Shown here: positions 8,176 through 16,332 of the stretch, piece after piece
Layout: each line of letters begins with the position of its first letter
Numbering within the stretch: the first letter of the stretch is position 1
From: SIG480 sp045586595
GTDB taxonomy: Bacteria > Bacillota > Clostridia > Oscillospirales > JAAYXM01
Assembly (NCBI GenBank): GCA_045586595.1
Contig: JAZNAQ010000026.1
Span: 1 to 64,000, forward strand
Length of the DNA: 64,000 nt
Reading direction: 5' to 3'
The notes under the pieces: generated by a model
The model's database searches: none
What the model was told of the DNA's origin: nothing
Seen by the model: only the letters and a program-made list of their open reading frames with translations
Position numbers and translations under genes: made by a program

Positions 8176-8565
8176 ATGGCTAAAACAAAAGTTAGTTTTA
8201 GTATAGAGCCAAAGCTTCAGGCTGAGGCAGAATGCTTAATGAAAACTGTAGAATGCAGTTCCATGAGTGAATTCTACGAGAAGGCAGTTCAGTTCTATGT
8301 ACTGCACTTACACCTTAAACATAATGAAAGTTATTTCGGCGAAATACTTTCAAAAACACTTGAAGGAATGATTAACAGACTTGGCGACAGAATTGCAAAA
8401 TTGCAGTTCAAGGATATTGTATCAGTAACACAATTATTTATGCTATTGGCAAATGAATATGAGTGGCCTCAGGAATACATAGATGGTGTGTATGCACACG
8501 CTGTCGAAGAAGCCAAGAAAATTCCATCAGTGAAATTATGGAATGAAGAAAGGAGATACGACTAA
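8176..8565 (+). CDS. Small mobilisation accessory protein, ribbon-helix-helix-like N-terminus
   Basis: The protein is 129 residues from ATG 8176, with GGGAGG (8161-8166) 9 bases upstream inside the end of the relaxase gene. The start KTKVSFSIEPKLQAEAE looks like a ribbon-helix-helix strand plus helix, and the rest is helical. Next to a MobP relaxase such a protein most likely binds oriT or modulates the relaxosome. Function is inferred from position and fold impression only. Confidence 0.65.
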   Translation: MAKTKVSFSIEPKLQAEAECLMKTVECSSMSEFYEKAVQFYVLHLHLKHNESYFGEILSKTLEGMINRLGDRIAKLQFKDIVSVTQLFMLLANEYEWPQEYIDGVYAHAVEEAKKIPSVKLWNEERRYD

Positions 8566-8891
8566 TGAGTATAGATATCAGAGAATCCAAGCAGCTTAAT
8601 CAGAAAAAGAAATCTGATCTGATTGATGAAATACTCGGCAGATTAGATGTTATCGAAGGCAAGGTTGACAACCTTGCCTCCGAAAAGAGAAGCAAAATCG
8701 ACGAAACCATAAGAGATGTAAAATCATCAGTTTATAAAATTGAGGATAATATTTATACATCTGCAGACAAGCATATGAAACAGATTTTGCTGAGAGTATT
8801 TCAGATATCGGGAGCGATTATCCTATGTGCACCGGCAGTCATTATAATGATTTGGTGGATAGTCTCGCTCATAGCAGCATTATTTTCATAA
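8565..8891 (+). CDS. Small coiled-coil membrane-anchored protein of the mobilisation module
   Basis: The protein is 108 residues. The N-terminal 75 are charged and heptad-like (coiled coil), and residues about 80-107 form one hydrophobic C-terminal membrane segment. The start ATG shares its A with the upstream TAA stop, so translation is coupled. It resembles in layout the small accessory Mob proteins that tether relaxosomes to the membrane, but I do not recognise the family. Confidence 0.65.
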   Translation: MSIDIRESKQLNQKKKSDLIDEILGRLDVIEGKVDNLASEKRSKIDETIRDVKSSVYKIEDNIYTSADKHMKQILLRVFQISGAIILCAPAVIIMIWWIVSLIAALFS

Positions 8892-8906
8892 GGAAAGGAT
8901 GGTTGT

Positions 8907-9125
8907 ATGAAGAAAATTGTTCTTCCGAGTTACTATCTTATTTATAAAAGAATAAAGCCCGGCGACACACCTATTGATAATTTCAAAGGTGCGTATGTGG
9001 ATGGAAACTTCAATATCTATTACGAGATTGGTAATAAGATATTCAGGACAACCTCCCACTTTGCCGGAGAGGAAATATCCTTAAGAGACAGAGTAAATAA
9101 CATCATAAGCCGTGAAGTTTCTTAA
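8907..9125 (+). CDS. Hypothetical 72-residue protein of the mobilizable element
   Basis: The short protein has no membrane segment, starts at ATG 8907 behind GGAAAGGATGG and lies 15 bases after the preceding gene in the same operon. A YYEIGNKIFRT segment suggests a small beta-rich fold. I do not recognise it. Its place between mob genes and recombinase suggests an accessory or excision role, without direct evidence. Confidence 0.55.
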   Translation: MKKIVLPSYYLIYKRIKPGDTPIDNFKGAYVDGNFNIYYEIGNKIFRTTSHFAGEEISLRDRVNNIISREVS

Positions 9126-9149
9126 ATAACTTCGGTGATTTATCTGGAT

Positions 9150-9197
9150 AACGGCTGTGTTATGTGGTATAATCATTATAGCATTTACACAGCCGTT
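9150..9197 (+). promoter_or_regulatory. Promoter of the serine recombinase bracketed by a perfect inverted repeat
   Basis: AACGGCTGTGT (9150-9160) and ACACAGCCGTT (9187-9197) are perfect 11-bp arms around an extended -10 element, TGG-TATAAT (9165-9173). The dyad spans the promoter of the recombinase, so it may be an operator or a fold in the DNA that limits recombinase expression. It is not followed by a T-run and does not look like a terminator. Confidence 0.5.
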
Positions 9198-9222
9198 TCC
9201 CTTAAGAGAAAGGAGAATTTAG

Positions 9223-10854
9223 ATGGCAAAAAGAGAAACGGTATGGATAGCAAATTTATATCTAAGGTTATCCAAAGAAGATAAGCGTTCAGCGAATGCA
9301 GAAAGCATCAGTATAGAAACTCAAAGAATAAAAACATCGAGTTTCGCCAACAGAAATAACATTATAATTCGTAAGGAATATGTAGATGACGGTAAATCAG
9401 GAGTATTCTTTGAAAGGCCTGAATTTCAGGCAATGATTCAAGATGTTGAAGAAGGAAATGCCAACTGCATAATCGTAAAAGATTTATCAAGACTTGGCCG
9501 AAATGATGTTCAGGCAAATCTCTACTACGAAGATATATTCATCGCAAGAGGCATTCGGTTTATTGCAATAGATGATGGCGTTGATACATACTTAAATGGT
9601 TATCAGCAAATTGCAACCTTTAAAAATATGTATAATGCAATGTATCCAAGAGATATATCCGAAAAGACAAGGTCGGCATACAAAACAAAATCGGAATCAG
9701 GTTGGTTCCTTGGCAGTAAAGCACCATACGGATACCAAAAGGACCCGAAGGACAAGCATCATCTTATAATTGACGAAGAGGTTGCACATGTTGTAAAACA
9801 CATCTTCGACCTGGCAAAGCAAGGCTATGGAAAGAGGAAAATAACCAAAATTCTTCACGAAGAAAAAATCCCCACTCCTGCTGCCTATGCAAAAGCTCAA
9901 GGAATGAATCATTACTATGCTATGACCGCACACGATGATGAATGTTATTGGTGTGATGATACTGTGGGTGATATGCTTATAAACGAAGTTTACATAGGCA
10001 ATATGGTTAATCACAGAAAGGAAAAGCCTTTCAAGTCAAAGAAGTTCAGGGATGTTCCAAAGGATGAATGGATTGTAGTAGAAAACACTCATGAGCCGAT
10101 AATTGATAGGCAGACCTTTGATGAAGTGCAAAAGTTGCTTGAAAGTCGGGCAAGAGAAACTAAAACAGGCGAAACACAAATCTTTGCAAAGATAATAAAA
10201 TGCATGGATTGTAAAAAAGCCTTGGTATTTTCCAATGCAACCAAGTCTTATGTATGCAACACATATAACCTAAAGGGTAAGAAATACTGCCCATCTCATT
10301 ACATAAGGTATGACGAGTTATATGGTGTAGTCCTTGCAGACATCTACACAAAGACAGTACTCTTAGAAACCGACAGAGATGCCCTGTACAAAGCGGCACT
10401 TAAATGCAACGAGCAAAAGATTATGGCAGAAACCAAAGATAATCAGCGAAAGCTTGCAAAGGCAAATAAGCGAATTGATGAGCTTGAAATTTTGATTAAA
10501 AAGACTTATGAAAATTCAGTCTTAGGAAATTTATCAAGTGAGAGAATGGCATCGCTCCTCGCAGGATACGAAGAAGAACAGGCAGAATTAAAAGTCGAGG
10601 CATCAAGAATTGAAGGTGAGCTTAATGAATACCACAAATCAAAGGATAATGCCATAGACTTTGTAAACTTAATTGAAAAGTATATTGGAATTAAAGAACT
10701 CAACTACGAGATTCTCCATGAGCTTATAGACAGAATTGAAGTCGGCGAAAAGTACGAATATCAAGGCGAAACTTATCAGGATATAAATATTTATTATAAG
10801 TTTGTTGGAACGGTAGAGTTTAACAGCGAACTTAATATAGAAAAAGCAGGTTAA
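9223..10854 (+). CDS. Large serine recombinase (TnpX/integrase type)
   Basis: This enzyme would excise and integrate the mobilizable element. The protein is 543 residues. The N-terminal resolvase domain (about 10-160) starts with YLRLS, where Ser17 is the nucleophile, and contains KDLSRLGRN. A recombinase domain follows (about 170-300), then a zinc-ribbon with CMDC and a second cysteine pair, then a long coiled coil (about 380-470). It resembles Tn4451 TnpX-type resolvases. Strong ribosome binding site AAAGGAG. As the last gene of the module it likely lies next to the element's right end. Confidence 0.92.
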   Translation: MAKRETVWIANLYLRLSKEDKRSANAESISIETQRIKTSSFANRNNIIIRKEYVDDGKSGVFFERPEFQAMIQDVEEGNANCIIVKDLSRLGRNDVQANLYYEDIFIARGIRFIAIDDGVDTYLNGYQQIATFKNMYNAMYPRDISEKTRSAYKTKSESGWFLGSKAPYGYQKDPKDKHHLIIDEEVAHVVKHIFDLAKQGYGKRKITKILHEEKIPTPAAYAKAQGMNHYYAMTAHDDECYWCDDTVGDMLINEVYIGNMVNHRKEKPFKSKKFRDVPKDEWIVVENTHEPIIDRQTFDEVQKLLESRARETKTGETQIFAKIIKCMDCKKALVFSNATKSYVCNTYNLKGKKYCPSHYIRYDELYGVVLADIYTKTVLLETDRDALYKAALKCNEQKIMAETKDNQRKLAKANKRIDELEILIKKTYENSVLGNLSSERMASLLAGYEEEQAELKVEASRIEGELNEYHKSKDNAIDFVNLIEKYIGIKELNYEILHELIDRIEVGEKYEYQGETYQDINIYYKFVGTVEFNSELNIEKAG

Positions 10855-10911
10855 CAGGGCACTTCCTTAAAAAGAGTAACAGTCCTCTTATCCGCACCAA
10901 ACAGTAGAAAT

Positions 10912-10949
10912 CCGAACCTTGTACCAATCGGTGAAGGGTTCGGGTTTTT
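10912..10949 (+). terminator. Probable terminator after the serine recombinase
   Basis: CCGAACC (10912-10918) pairs with GGTTCGG (10937-10943) and is followed by GTTTTT. The 18-base loop is long, so strength is moderate. The interval 10,855-11,013 holds no gene. Confidence 0.5.
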
Positions 10950-11013
10950 GTTATATCAAGACTATCAAAACCTTGGTATGCTATCTTGAATAGGAAGGAT
11001 TAGGCGACATAAT

Positions 11014-11724
11014 ATGAAATCAAGTTTAAATCTTAGCGGTAATGCGCTTAAAATAATAGCCGCGATGTCCATGCTCATAGATCATATAGGGCATATTCTG
11101 TTTCCGCAGGTTGAAATACTCCGAATCATAGGTCGGCTTGCTTTCCCGATTTTTGCGTTTATGATTTCCGAAGGATGCATGCATACCAAAAACAAGCTGA
11201 GATACTTGTTTACAATTTCTACACTTGCTTTGTTGTGCCAGATTGTATATTATCTGTTTGATAAAAGCTTTGATATGTGCATACTTGTTACGTTTTCGCT
11301 ATCTATACTTATGATATTTGCTTTGCAAAGTTTTAAAAGCGTAATATCTTCAAAGAGTGGCTCGGGGATTTCCGGTATGTTTGCCGGAAGCGTGTTTTTG
11401 CTGACAGTAATATCTGTATATTTAATAAACCAACGGTTGGTTATTGATTACGGATTTTGGGGATGTATGGCACCTGTCGCTGCAAGCCTTGTTGGGGACA
11501 ATAGAGCTGATATATATAAGCGGGTTTTGTCTTTGGGTGTAGTGCTTGTTATAATTGCAATAACATTAGGCGGAAACCAGTTTTATTCGCTTTTTGCAAT
11601 ACCGCTGCTTCTGTTGTATTCCGGTAAACGTGGAAGATGGAGAATGAAATACTTTTTCTATATATTTTACCCTGTGCATTTAGCTGTTTTGCAGGGGGTA
11701 TATATGTTGCGGGAATACTTATAG
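11014..11724 (+). CDS. TraX-family membrane protein
   Basis: The protein is 236 residues with about seven hydrophobic segments and the N-terminal pattern NALKIIAAMSMLIDHIG, then GRLAFPIFAFMISEG, typical of the TraX family (PF05857). In the F plasmid TraX acetylates pilin, but chromosomal Firmicutes copies are related to membrane acyltransferases of unknown substrate. The start ATG 11014 has GGAAGGATTAGG upstream. It lies beside the integrated element, but copies are common in Clostridia chromosomes, so it is probably resident. Confidence 0.8.
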   Translation: MKSSLNLSGNALKIIAAMSMLIDHIGHILFPQVEILRIIGRLAFPIFAFMISEGCMHTKNKLRYLFTISTLALLCQIVYYLFDKSFDMCILVTFSLSILMIFALQSFKSVISSKSGSGISGMFAGSVFLLTVISVYLINQRLVIDYGFWGCMAPVAASLVGDNRADIYKRVLSLGVVLVIIAITLGGNQFYSLFAIPLLLLYSGKRGRWRMKYFFYIFYPVHLAVLQGVYMLREYL

Positions 11725-11779
11725 CATAATTAGCGTATAACTTTATCCTGGATGTAGATGCAATTAAAATGCCCGTTGC

Positions 11780-11808
11780 TTGAAATCTTTACTCAAATAG
11801 TGTATAAT
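11780..11808 (+). promoter_or_regulatory. Promoter of the PqqD / S26 peptidase pair
   Basis: TTGAAA (11780-11785), 17-base spacer, TATAAT (11803-11808). The PqqD-like start codon is 34 bases downstream. Confidence 0.65.
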
Positions 11809-11842
11809 AACAACAAATGCAAAATGAAAGCAGGGAAGTAGC

Positions 11843-12115
11843 ATGAAGATAAAAAAAGGTTTTGTTTTGCGCCGTGTTCTTGATGAGGCGATTGTTGTTG
11901 CGAGCGGCGAAGCGAGCAAGAATTTTCACGGAATGATAAAGCTCAATGACTCTGCGGCTGATATATGGGGCTGGATATCTGAAGGCCTTTCTGAAAGCGA
12001 AATTGCAGCAAAGCTTGCAGAAAAGTATGAGATTGCTCCCGAAAAAGCGGCAGAGGATACCCGCGCAATGATTGAGCAGATGCTGGGGGCCGGGATTTTT
12101 GAAGATGAGCGATAA
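11843..12115 (+). CDS. PqqD-family protein
   Basis: The protein is 90 residues, the normal size for PqqD, with the family pattern LNDSAADIWGWISEG followed by a winged-helix-like C-terminus. PqqD domains are RiPP recognition elements that present precursor peptides to radical SAM or other modifying enzymes. No precursor peptide or radical SAM enzyme is visible nearby. Its 3' end overlaps the peptidase gene by 11 bases, so the two are made together. Confidence 0.8.
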   Translation: MKIKKGFVLRRVLDEAIVVASGEASKNFHGMIKLNDSAADIWGWISEGLSESEIAAKLAEKYEIAPEKAAEDTRAMIEQMLGAGIFEDER

Positions 12116-12554
12116 CAGAATAAGTATAGAGCAGGCGATAGCAAAAGAGGGTAAATTCGTCAGCACAACCTCAGGCATCAGCATGAAGCCGTTGTTTGCT
12201 GACAGGCGTGATACCATAATTGTTCTTCCTAAAAACGGCAGGCTTAAAAAATATGATGTTCCGCTCTACCGCAGAGGTGGTGAGTATGTCCTGCACCGCA
12301 TAGTGCGTGTTCTGCCTGATTCATACGTCATTTGCGGAGATAACTGCGAAAACTACGAATACGGCATACGCGACGAGGATATAATCGGCGTGCTGTCGGC
12401 GTTCTATCGCAAGGATAAGTACTGCACGGTAAATAATATGTTTTATCGGGCGTATGCGGTATATATAGTAAACTCTTTTCCTGTTCGTATGTTATACAGA
12501 AAAGCAAGGCGCAAGCTCTCGCGCATATACAGAAAAATATTTTCTAAAAAATAA
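12105..12554 (+). CDS. S24/S26-family peptidase (signal-peptidase-like)
   Basis: The protein is 149 residues from ATG 12105. The motif SGISMKP holds the nucleophilic Ser, and YVLHRIV fits the His-containing box of the Ser-His type signal peptidases; no Lys general base is obvious at that place. There is no N-terminal transmembrane anchor, unlike canonical signal peptidase I. The C-terminal about 40 residues are very basic and may associate with the membrane. Coupled to the PqqD-like gene, it may cleave a modified peptide whose gene lies elsewhere. Confidence 0.75.
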   Translation: MSDNRISIEQAIAKEGKFVSTTSGISMKPLFADRRDTIIVLPKNGRLKKYDVPLYRRGGEYVLHRIVRVLPDSYVICGDNCENYEYGIRDEDIIGVLSAFYRKDKYCTVNNMFYRAYAVYIVNSFPVRMLYRKARRKLSRIYRKIFSKK

Positions 12555-12580
12555 ACGCAGTTCATTGAACTGCGTTTTTG
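12554..12580. terminator. Bidirectional terminator between peptidase and nhaC
   Basis: AACGCAGTTCA (12554-12564) and TGAACTGCGTT (12566-12576) are a perfect stem followed by TTTTG on the plus strand; the AT-rich left side also serves the convergent antiporter gene. Confidence 0.85.
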
Positions 12581-13912
12581 TTATTTTTCTTTATGAGAGA
12601 GTGAAATAAATATAAGCGAGCTTATAAGAAGCATAAACGGATAAAACAGATACGGCATTATGTCAAAGGCTGAAACGTTGTACCCTCCAACTGCTGCGGC
12701 CGAAACCGCAACAAGCATCTGTGCGCCGTATGGTATTATACCCTGAAAAATGCAAGAAAAGGTATCGAGAATAGATGCTGTCTTTTTTGGAGAAATGCCG
12801 TAGCTTTCTGCCATTTCTTTTGCTATGGGGTTTGCCATAACAATGGCGACGGTGTTGTTTGCTGTTGCTATGTCCATAGCTCCTACAAGAATACCCATAC
12901 CGATTTGCCCTCCGCGCTTGCCGCGGAATATACGTTTTATTGTGTGGAGTAGGGCATCGAAACCGCCGTATTCGCGTATAAGAGCACAAATTGCAGAAAC
13001 AAGTATGGCTACCATTGTTGTTTCAAACATACCTGCAGCCCCTGTTCCCATACTTGCAAGTAACTGTGTGGCTTCGGTCGCTCCTGTCACAAGCATTATA
13101 ATTGAGCCTGAAACTATACCGAGAAGAAGAACCGTAAATACGTTTATTCCGATAATCCCACCAATTAGGACGAGAATATACGGTATAACCTGAATGAGGT
13201 TGTATTCATTTGAGACCTCGCCTGTAATTTCAGTGTTGAGAGAGAGCACAAGCGTAAGTATAAGTGAAACGAGAGCTGCGGGAAGTGCAATTAAAAAGTT
13301 TTCGCGGAATTTGTCTTTCATATGGCAGCCCTGGCCGTTGCATGCCGCAATGGTAGTGTCTGAGATAAACGACAGATTATCGCCGAACATTGAGCCGCCG
13401 ACTACCGAGCCGATGCAGAGTGGGAGTGAAAAGCCAGAGGCTGCTGAAACGGAAATTGCAATCGGGGTAATAAGTGTAATTGTGCCTACGGACGTGCCCA
13501 TGGCAAGAGAAACAAAGCTGCTTACGATGAAAAGAACGGCAACCGCAAAGCGCGGCGGGATAATTGATAGAAGAAAATAGGCAACACTGTCTGCGCTTGA
13601 ACGGCCGACAACGCCTACAAATATTCCCGCTACCATAAAAATCAATATCATTGTTATGATATTTTTATCGCCGACCCCGTGTCCCATAACAGTGAGCTTG
13701 TCATCAAAAGAAAGCTTGGGGTTTTGAATGCATGCAACAAACAGCGCAATAAGAAAAGCGATGATTATTGGCACGTTATAAAAGCCCATTTCTATATTCA
13801 AAATATATTCAAACGTAATTCCGAGCCCAAGGTAAATTATAAGAAAAACACCTATGGGCAGTAATGCCTTTAAATTGCCATTTTTGCTGTTATCTGAAAA
13901 ATTTTCTTTCAT
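12581..13912 (-). CDS. nhaC: Na+/H+ antiporter, NhaC family
   Basis: A cytoplasmic-membrane antiporter exchanging Na+ (or a substrate such as malate/lactate in some relatives) for H+. The protein is 443 residues with about eleven hydrophobic segments and the family signature GSMFGDNLSFISDTTIAA, plus a second related segment SILDTFSCIFQG in the C-terminal half, as expected of the inverted-repeat fold. The start ATG is at 13912-13910 behind AAGGAG. It is a single-gene unit with its own promoter and terminator. Confidence 0.85.
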   Translation of the reverse strand: MKENFSDNSKNGNLKALLPIGVFLIIYLGLGITFEYILNIEMGFYNVPIIIAFLIALFVACIQNPKLSFDDKLTVMGHGVGDKNIITMILIFMVAGIFVGVVGRSSADSVAYFLLSIIPPRFAVAVLFIVSSFVSLAMGTSVGTITLITPIAISVSAASGFSLPLCIGSVVGGSMFGDNLSFISDTTIAACNGQGCHMKDKFRENFLIALPAALVSLILTLVLSLNTEITGEVSNEYNLIQVIPYILVLIGGIIGINVFTVLLLGIVSGSIIMLVTGATEATQLLASMGTGAAGMFETTMVAILVSAICALIREYGGFDALLHTIKRIFRGKRGGQIGMGILVGAMDIATANNTVAIVMANPIAKEMAESYGISPKKTASILDTFSCIFQGIIPYGAQMLVAVSAAAVGGYNVSAFDIMPYLFYPFMLLISSLIFISLSHKEK

Positions 13913-13947
13913 ATTAAATAAACTCCTTGAAACTTTTTACAATGAGT

Positions 13948-13976
13948 ATTATAATAATAAACAGCGCAAAAATCAA
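13948..13976 (-). promoter_or_regulatory. Promoter of nhaC
   Basis: On the minus strand TTGATT (complement of 13971-13976), 17 bases, TATAAT (complement of 13948-13953). Confidence 0.65.
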
Positions 13977-14055
13977 GGAGCTAAAATTGATATTATACGC
14001 TCAGTTGACAAAAGTGAATAATATTCAAAATCTATAAATAATTATAAATAAAAGC

Positions 14056-14084
14056 TTGACAGAATGCAGTATAGAATGTATAAT
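14056..14084 (+). promoter_or_regulatory. Consensus promoter of the arginine operon
   Basis: TTGACA (14056-14061), 17 bases, TATAAT (14079-14084): a perfect sigma-A consensus. Overlapping sequence has several GAAT/ATTC half-sites (about 14074-14110) that could serve an ArgR-type repressor, but the spacing does not match the ARG box well. The stretch 13,913-14,157 holds nothing else. Confidence 0.75.
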
Positions 14085-14157
14085 AATTCAGAAATGTATT
14101 CTGGAGAGATGTTTCTATTTTAAGTGACAGGAAATAATGCACAAAAGAGGAATAAAA

Positions 14158-15081
14158 ATGACAAAAGTGTTTATAGACGGAAGCGCCGGGACAACCGGGC
14201 TCAGGATAAATGACCGCCTTGCGGGGAGACAGGACATTGAACTTTTAACTCTTCCTGAGGAGATGAGAAAAGACATCGAAGCTCGCCGTGAAATGCTTAA
14301 TGTTGCAGACATTGTGTTTTTATGCTTGCCTGATGCGGCTGCCATAGAGGCGGCACAAATGGTAGAAAACCACAATACTGCAATTATAGACACATCAACT
14401 GCTCACAGAACAAACGATGCTTGGGTATACGGGTTTCCGGAGCTTTCAGGGCACCGTGAGCTTATAAAAAACTCAAAGAGGATAGCCAATCCAGGGTGCC
14501 ATGCGAGCGGAGTTGTTGCGCTGGCGTCACCGCTGGTTAGCGCAGGCATAATGAGCCCGGACATATCGCTTTCGTGTTTTTCTTTAACGGGCTATTCCGG
14601 GGGCGGAAAGAAGATGATTGCCGAGTATGAAGATGCCGGCAGAGACTCGCTTCTTGATGCGCCGAGGATGTATGGGATAACTCAGTCACATAAGCACCTT
14701 AAGGAGATTATAAAGCTTTGTGGTTTAAGCTCTGCTCCGGTGTTCTGCCCGATTGTAGCCCCGTTTTACAGCGGTATGGAGGTTACAATACCTCTCCATA
14801 CAAAAGATATAAACGGCGGCATTGAAGATATAAAGAAAGTGTACAGCGAATATTATTCGAGCGGGCTTGTCCGATACAGCGAAGAAGCTGATGAAAACGG
14901 GTTTATGTCTGCAGGTGCCTTTTCAGGGCGTGACGATATGCAGATTAGCGTATACGGTAACGATGAGAGAATAATTCTTGTTTCGAGATTTGATAACCTA
15001 GGAAAGGGTGCATCCGGTTCAGCAATCCAGAACATGAACATCCTGCTTGGTGTTGATGAGAAAACAGGGTTAAACGTATGA
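14158..15081 (+). CDS. argC: N-acetyl-gamma-glutamyl-phosphate reductase, short type
   Basis: Reduces N-acetylglutamyl phosphate with NADPH, the third step of arginine synthesis. The protein is 307 residues from ATG 14158 (AGAGGAA upstream); an in-frame ATG at 14137 would add seven residues. The nucleotide-binding motif GSAGTTG is at the N-terminus and the catalytic Cys lies in NPGCHASG. The short length matches the type-2 ArgC rather than the about 345-residue type. First gene of argC-argJ-argB-argD-argF. Confidence 0.93.
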   Translation: MTKVFIDGSAGTTGLRINDRLAGRQDIELLTLPEEMRKDIEARREMLNVADIVFLCLPDAAAIEAAQMVENHNTAIIDTSTAHRTNDAWVYGFPELSGHRELIKNSKRIANPGCHASGVVALASPLVSAGIMSPDISLSCFSLTGYSGGGKKMIAEYEDAGRDSLLDAPRMYGITQSHKHLKEIIKLCGLSSAPVFCPIVAPFYSGMEVTIPLHTKDINGGIEDIKKVYSEYYSSGLVRYSEEADENGFMSAGAFSGRDDMQISVYGNDERIILVSRFDNLGKGASGSAIQNMNILLGVDEKTGLNV

Positions 15082-15095
15082 TGGGGGATATATAA

Positions 15096-16310
15096 ATGAA
15101 AATAGTACAGGGCGGCGTTTGTGCCGCAAAAGGTTTTTTGGCAAACGGAATACACTGCGGAATACGCAAAAACAGAACTAAACGCGATTTATCGCTTATT
15201 TTCAGTGAAGTGCCGGCAAAGGCTGCGGCGGTTTATACAACAAACCTAGTTAAGGGCGCGCCTCTTACCGTTACAAAAAAGCATATTGCAGACGGTGTTG
15301 CACAGGCAGTTATCTGTAACAGCGGTAACGCTAACACATGTAATGCAAATGGTATAGAGATAGCTGAGCAGATGAGTGAGCTTGCTGCAAAAGAGCTTAA
15401 TATTTCTCCGTCTGATGTTGTTGTTGCATCTACCGGTGTTATTGGTCAGCCGCTTGATATAACACCTATTGCCAATGGGATACCCGAGCTTGCAAAGGGG
15501 CTGTCTGCCGATGCTTGTGATGCTGCGGCAGAGGGTATTATGACAACCGATACAGTAAAGAAAGAAATTGCGGTTGAGTTTGAAATAGATGGCAAGCTTT
15601 GCCGAATCGGCGGCATAGCAAAAGGCAGCGGCATGATTCATCCGAATATGGCGACAATGCTTGTGTTTATAACAACCGATGCCGCAATATCCTCCGAGAT
15701 GCTTGCTAAAGCCCTTTCTTCAGATGTTGCAAACACCTTCAATATGATAAGCATTGACGGCGATACATCAACAAACGATATGGTAACAGTGCTTGCAAAC
15801 GGTATGGCAGGCAATGCTGAAATAACTTCAGAGGGCGCTGGCTTTGACACATTCATGAAAGCACTTAATACTGTAACAATCCACCTCTGCCGTATGATAG
15901 TTGCAGACGGCGAGGGTGCTACAAAAATGCTCGAGTGCCGTGTCAGCGGTGCTGATAGCGAAGCAACGGCAAAGACAGTTGCAAAGAGCGTTGTTTGCTC
16001 AAGTCTTCTTAAAGCCGCAATGTTTGGCGCAGATGCAAACTGGGGCAGAGTTCTTTGTGCTATAGGCTATAGTGGCGCGGATGTCGATGTTAATAGGGTG
16101 GATGTATCGTTTAAGAGTGCAAAAGGCGAGATTGCTGTTTGCAAGAACGGTGCGGGAGTAGACTTTTCAGAAGAGATAGCAAAAGATATCCTTCTCGAGG
16201 ACGAGATAGAAATTGTTGTTTCTGTTGGTGACGGTGCTCACAGTGCAACTGCATGGGGCTGTGACCTCACTTATGATTATGTAAAAATAAACGGAGACTA
16301 CCGTACCTAA
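15096..16310 (+). CDS. argJ: Bifunctional ornithine acetyltransferase / N-acetylglutamate synthase
   Basis: Transfers acetyl from N-acetylornithine to glutamate, recycling the acetyl group, and may also use acetyl-CoA. The protein is 404 residues. The self-cleavage site ATML is at 186-189 with Thr187 as the expected nucleophile, inside KGSGMIHPNM-ATML, giving alpha and beta chains. It follows argC by 14 bases. Its presence explains the absence of argE or argA nearby. Confidence 0.95.
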   Translation: MKIVQGGVCAAKGFLANGIHCGIRKNRTKRDLSLIFSEVPAKAAAVYTTNLVKGAPLTVTKKHIADGVAQAVICNSGNANTCNANGIEIAEQMSELAAKELNISPSDVVVASTGVIGQPLDITPIANGIPELAKGLSADACDAAAEGIMTTDTVKKEIAVEFEIDGKLCRIGGIAKGSGMIHPNMATMLVFITTDAAISSEMLAKALSSDVANTFNMISIDGDTSTNDMVTVLANGMAGNAEITSEGAGFDTFMKALNTVTIHLCRMIVADGEGATKMLECRVSGADSEATAKTVAKSVVCSSLLKAAMFGADANWGRVLCAIGYSGADVDVNRVDVSFKSAKGEIAVCKNGAGVDFSEEIAKDILLEDEIEIVVSVGDGAHSATAWGCDLTYDYVKINGDYRT

Positions 16311-16332
16311 TGTTAAAAGGAGAGTCAAAATC

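Larger units (their letters stand above)
6637..10950. mobile_element. Integrative mobilizable element core (oriT, relaxase, accessory genes, serine recombinase)
   Basis: The mob and recombinase genes form one rightward unit. The right boundary is probably between the recombinase stop (10854) and the TraX-like gene at 11014. The left boundary was not found: no repeat of the 10,855-11,013 sequence could be recognised to the left, so the element may include the five-gene operon and extend beyond the window. The limits given are therefore approximate. Confidence 0.6.

Noticed and set aside
10855..11013. Exact attachment site of the serine recombinase
   Set aside because: A weak CAAGA/TCTTG dyad exists near 10,957-10,990, but no second copy was found on the left side, so the core cannot be assigned.
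11014..11724. TraX-like gene as evidence of a conjugation operon
   Set aside because: TraX-family genes are common single chromosomal genes in Clostridia and no other transfer genes lie beside it.
14137..14157. Upstream ATG as argC start
   Set aside because: Family proteins begin close to the MTKVFIDGSAG form and AGAGGAA is correctly spaced for ATG 14158. The upstream start remains possible but is less likely.
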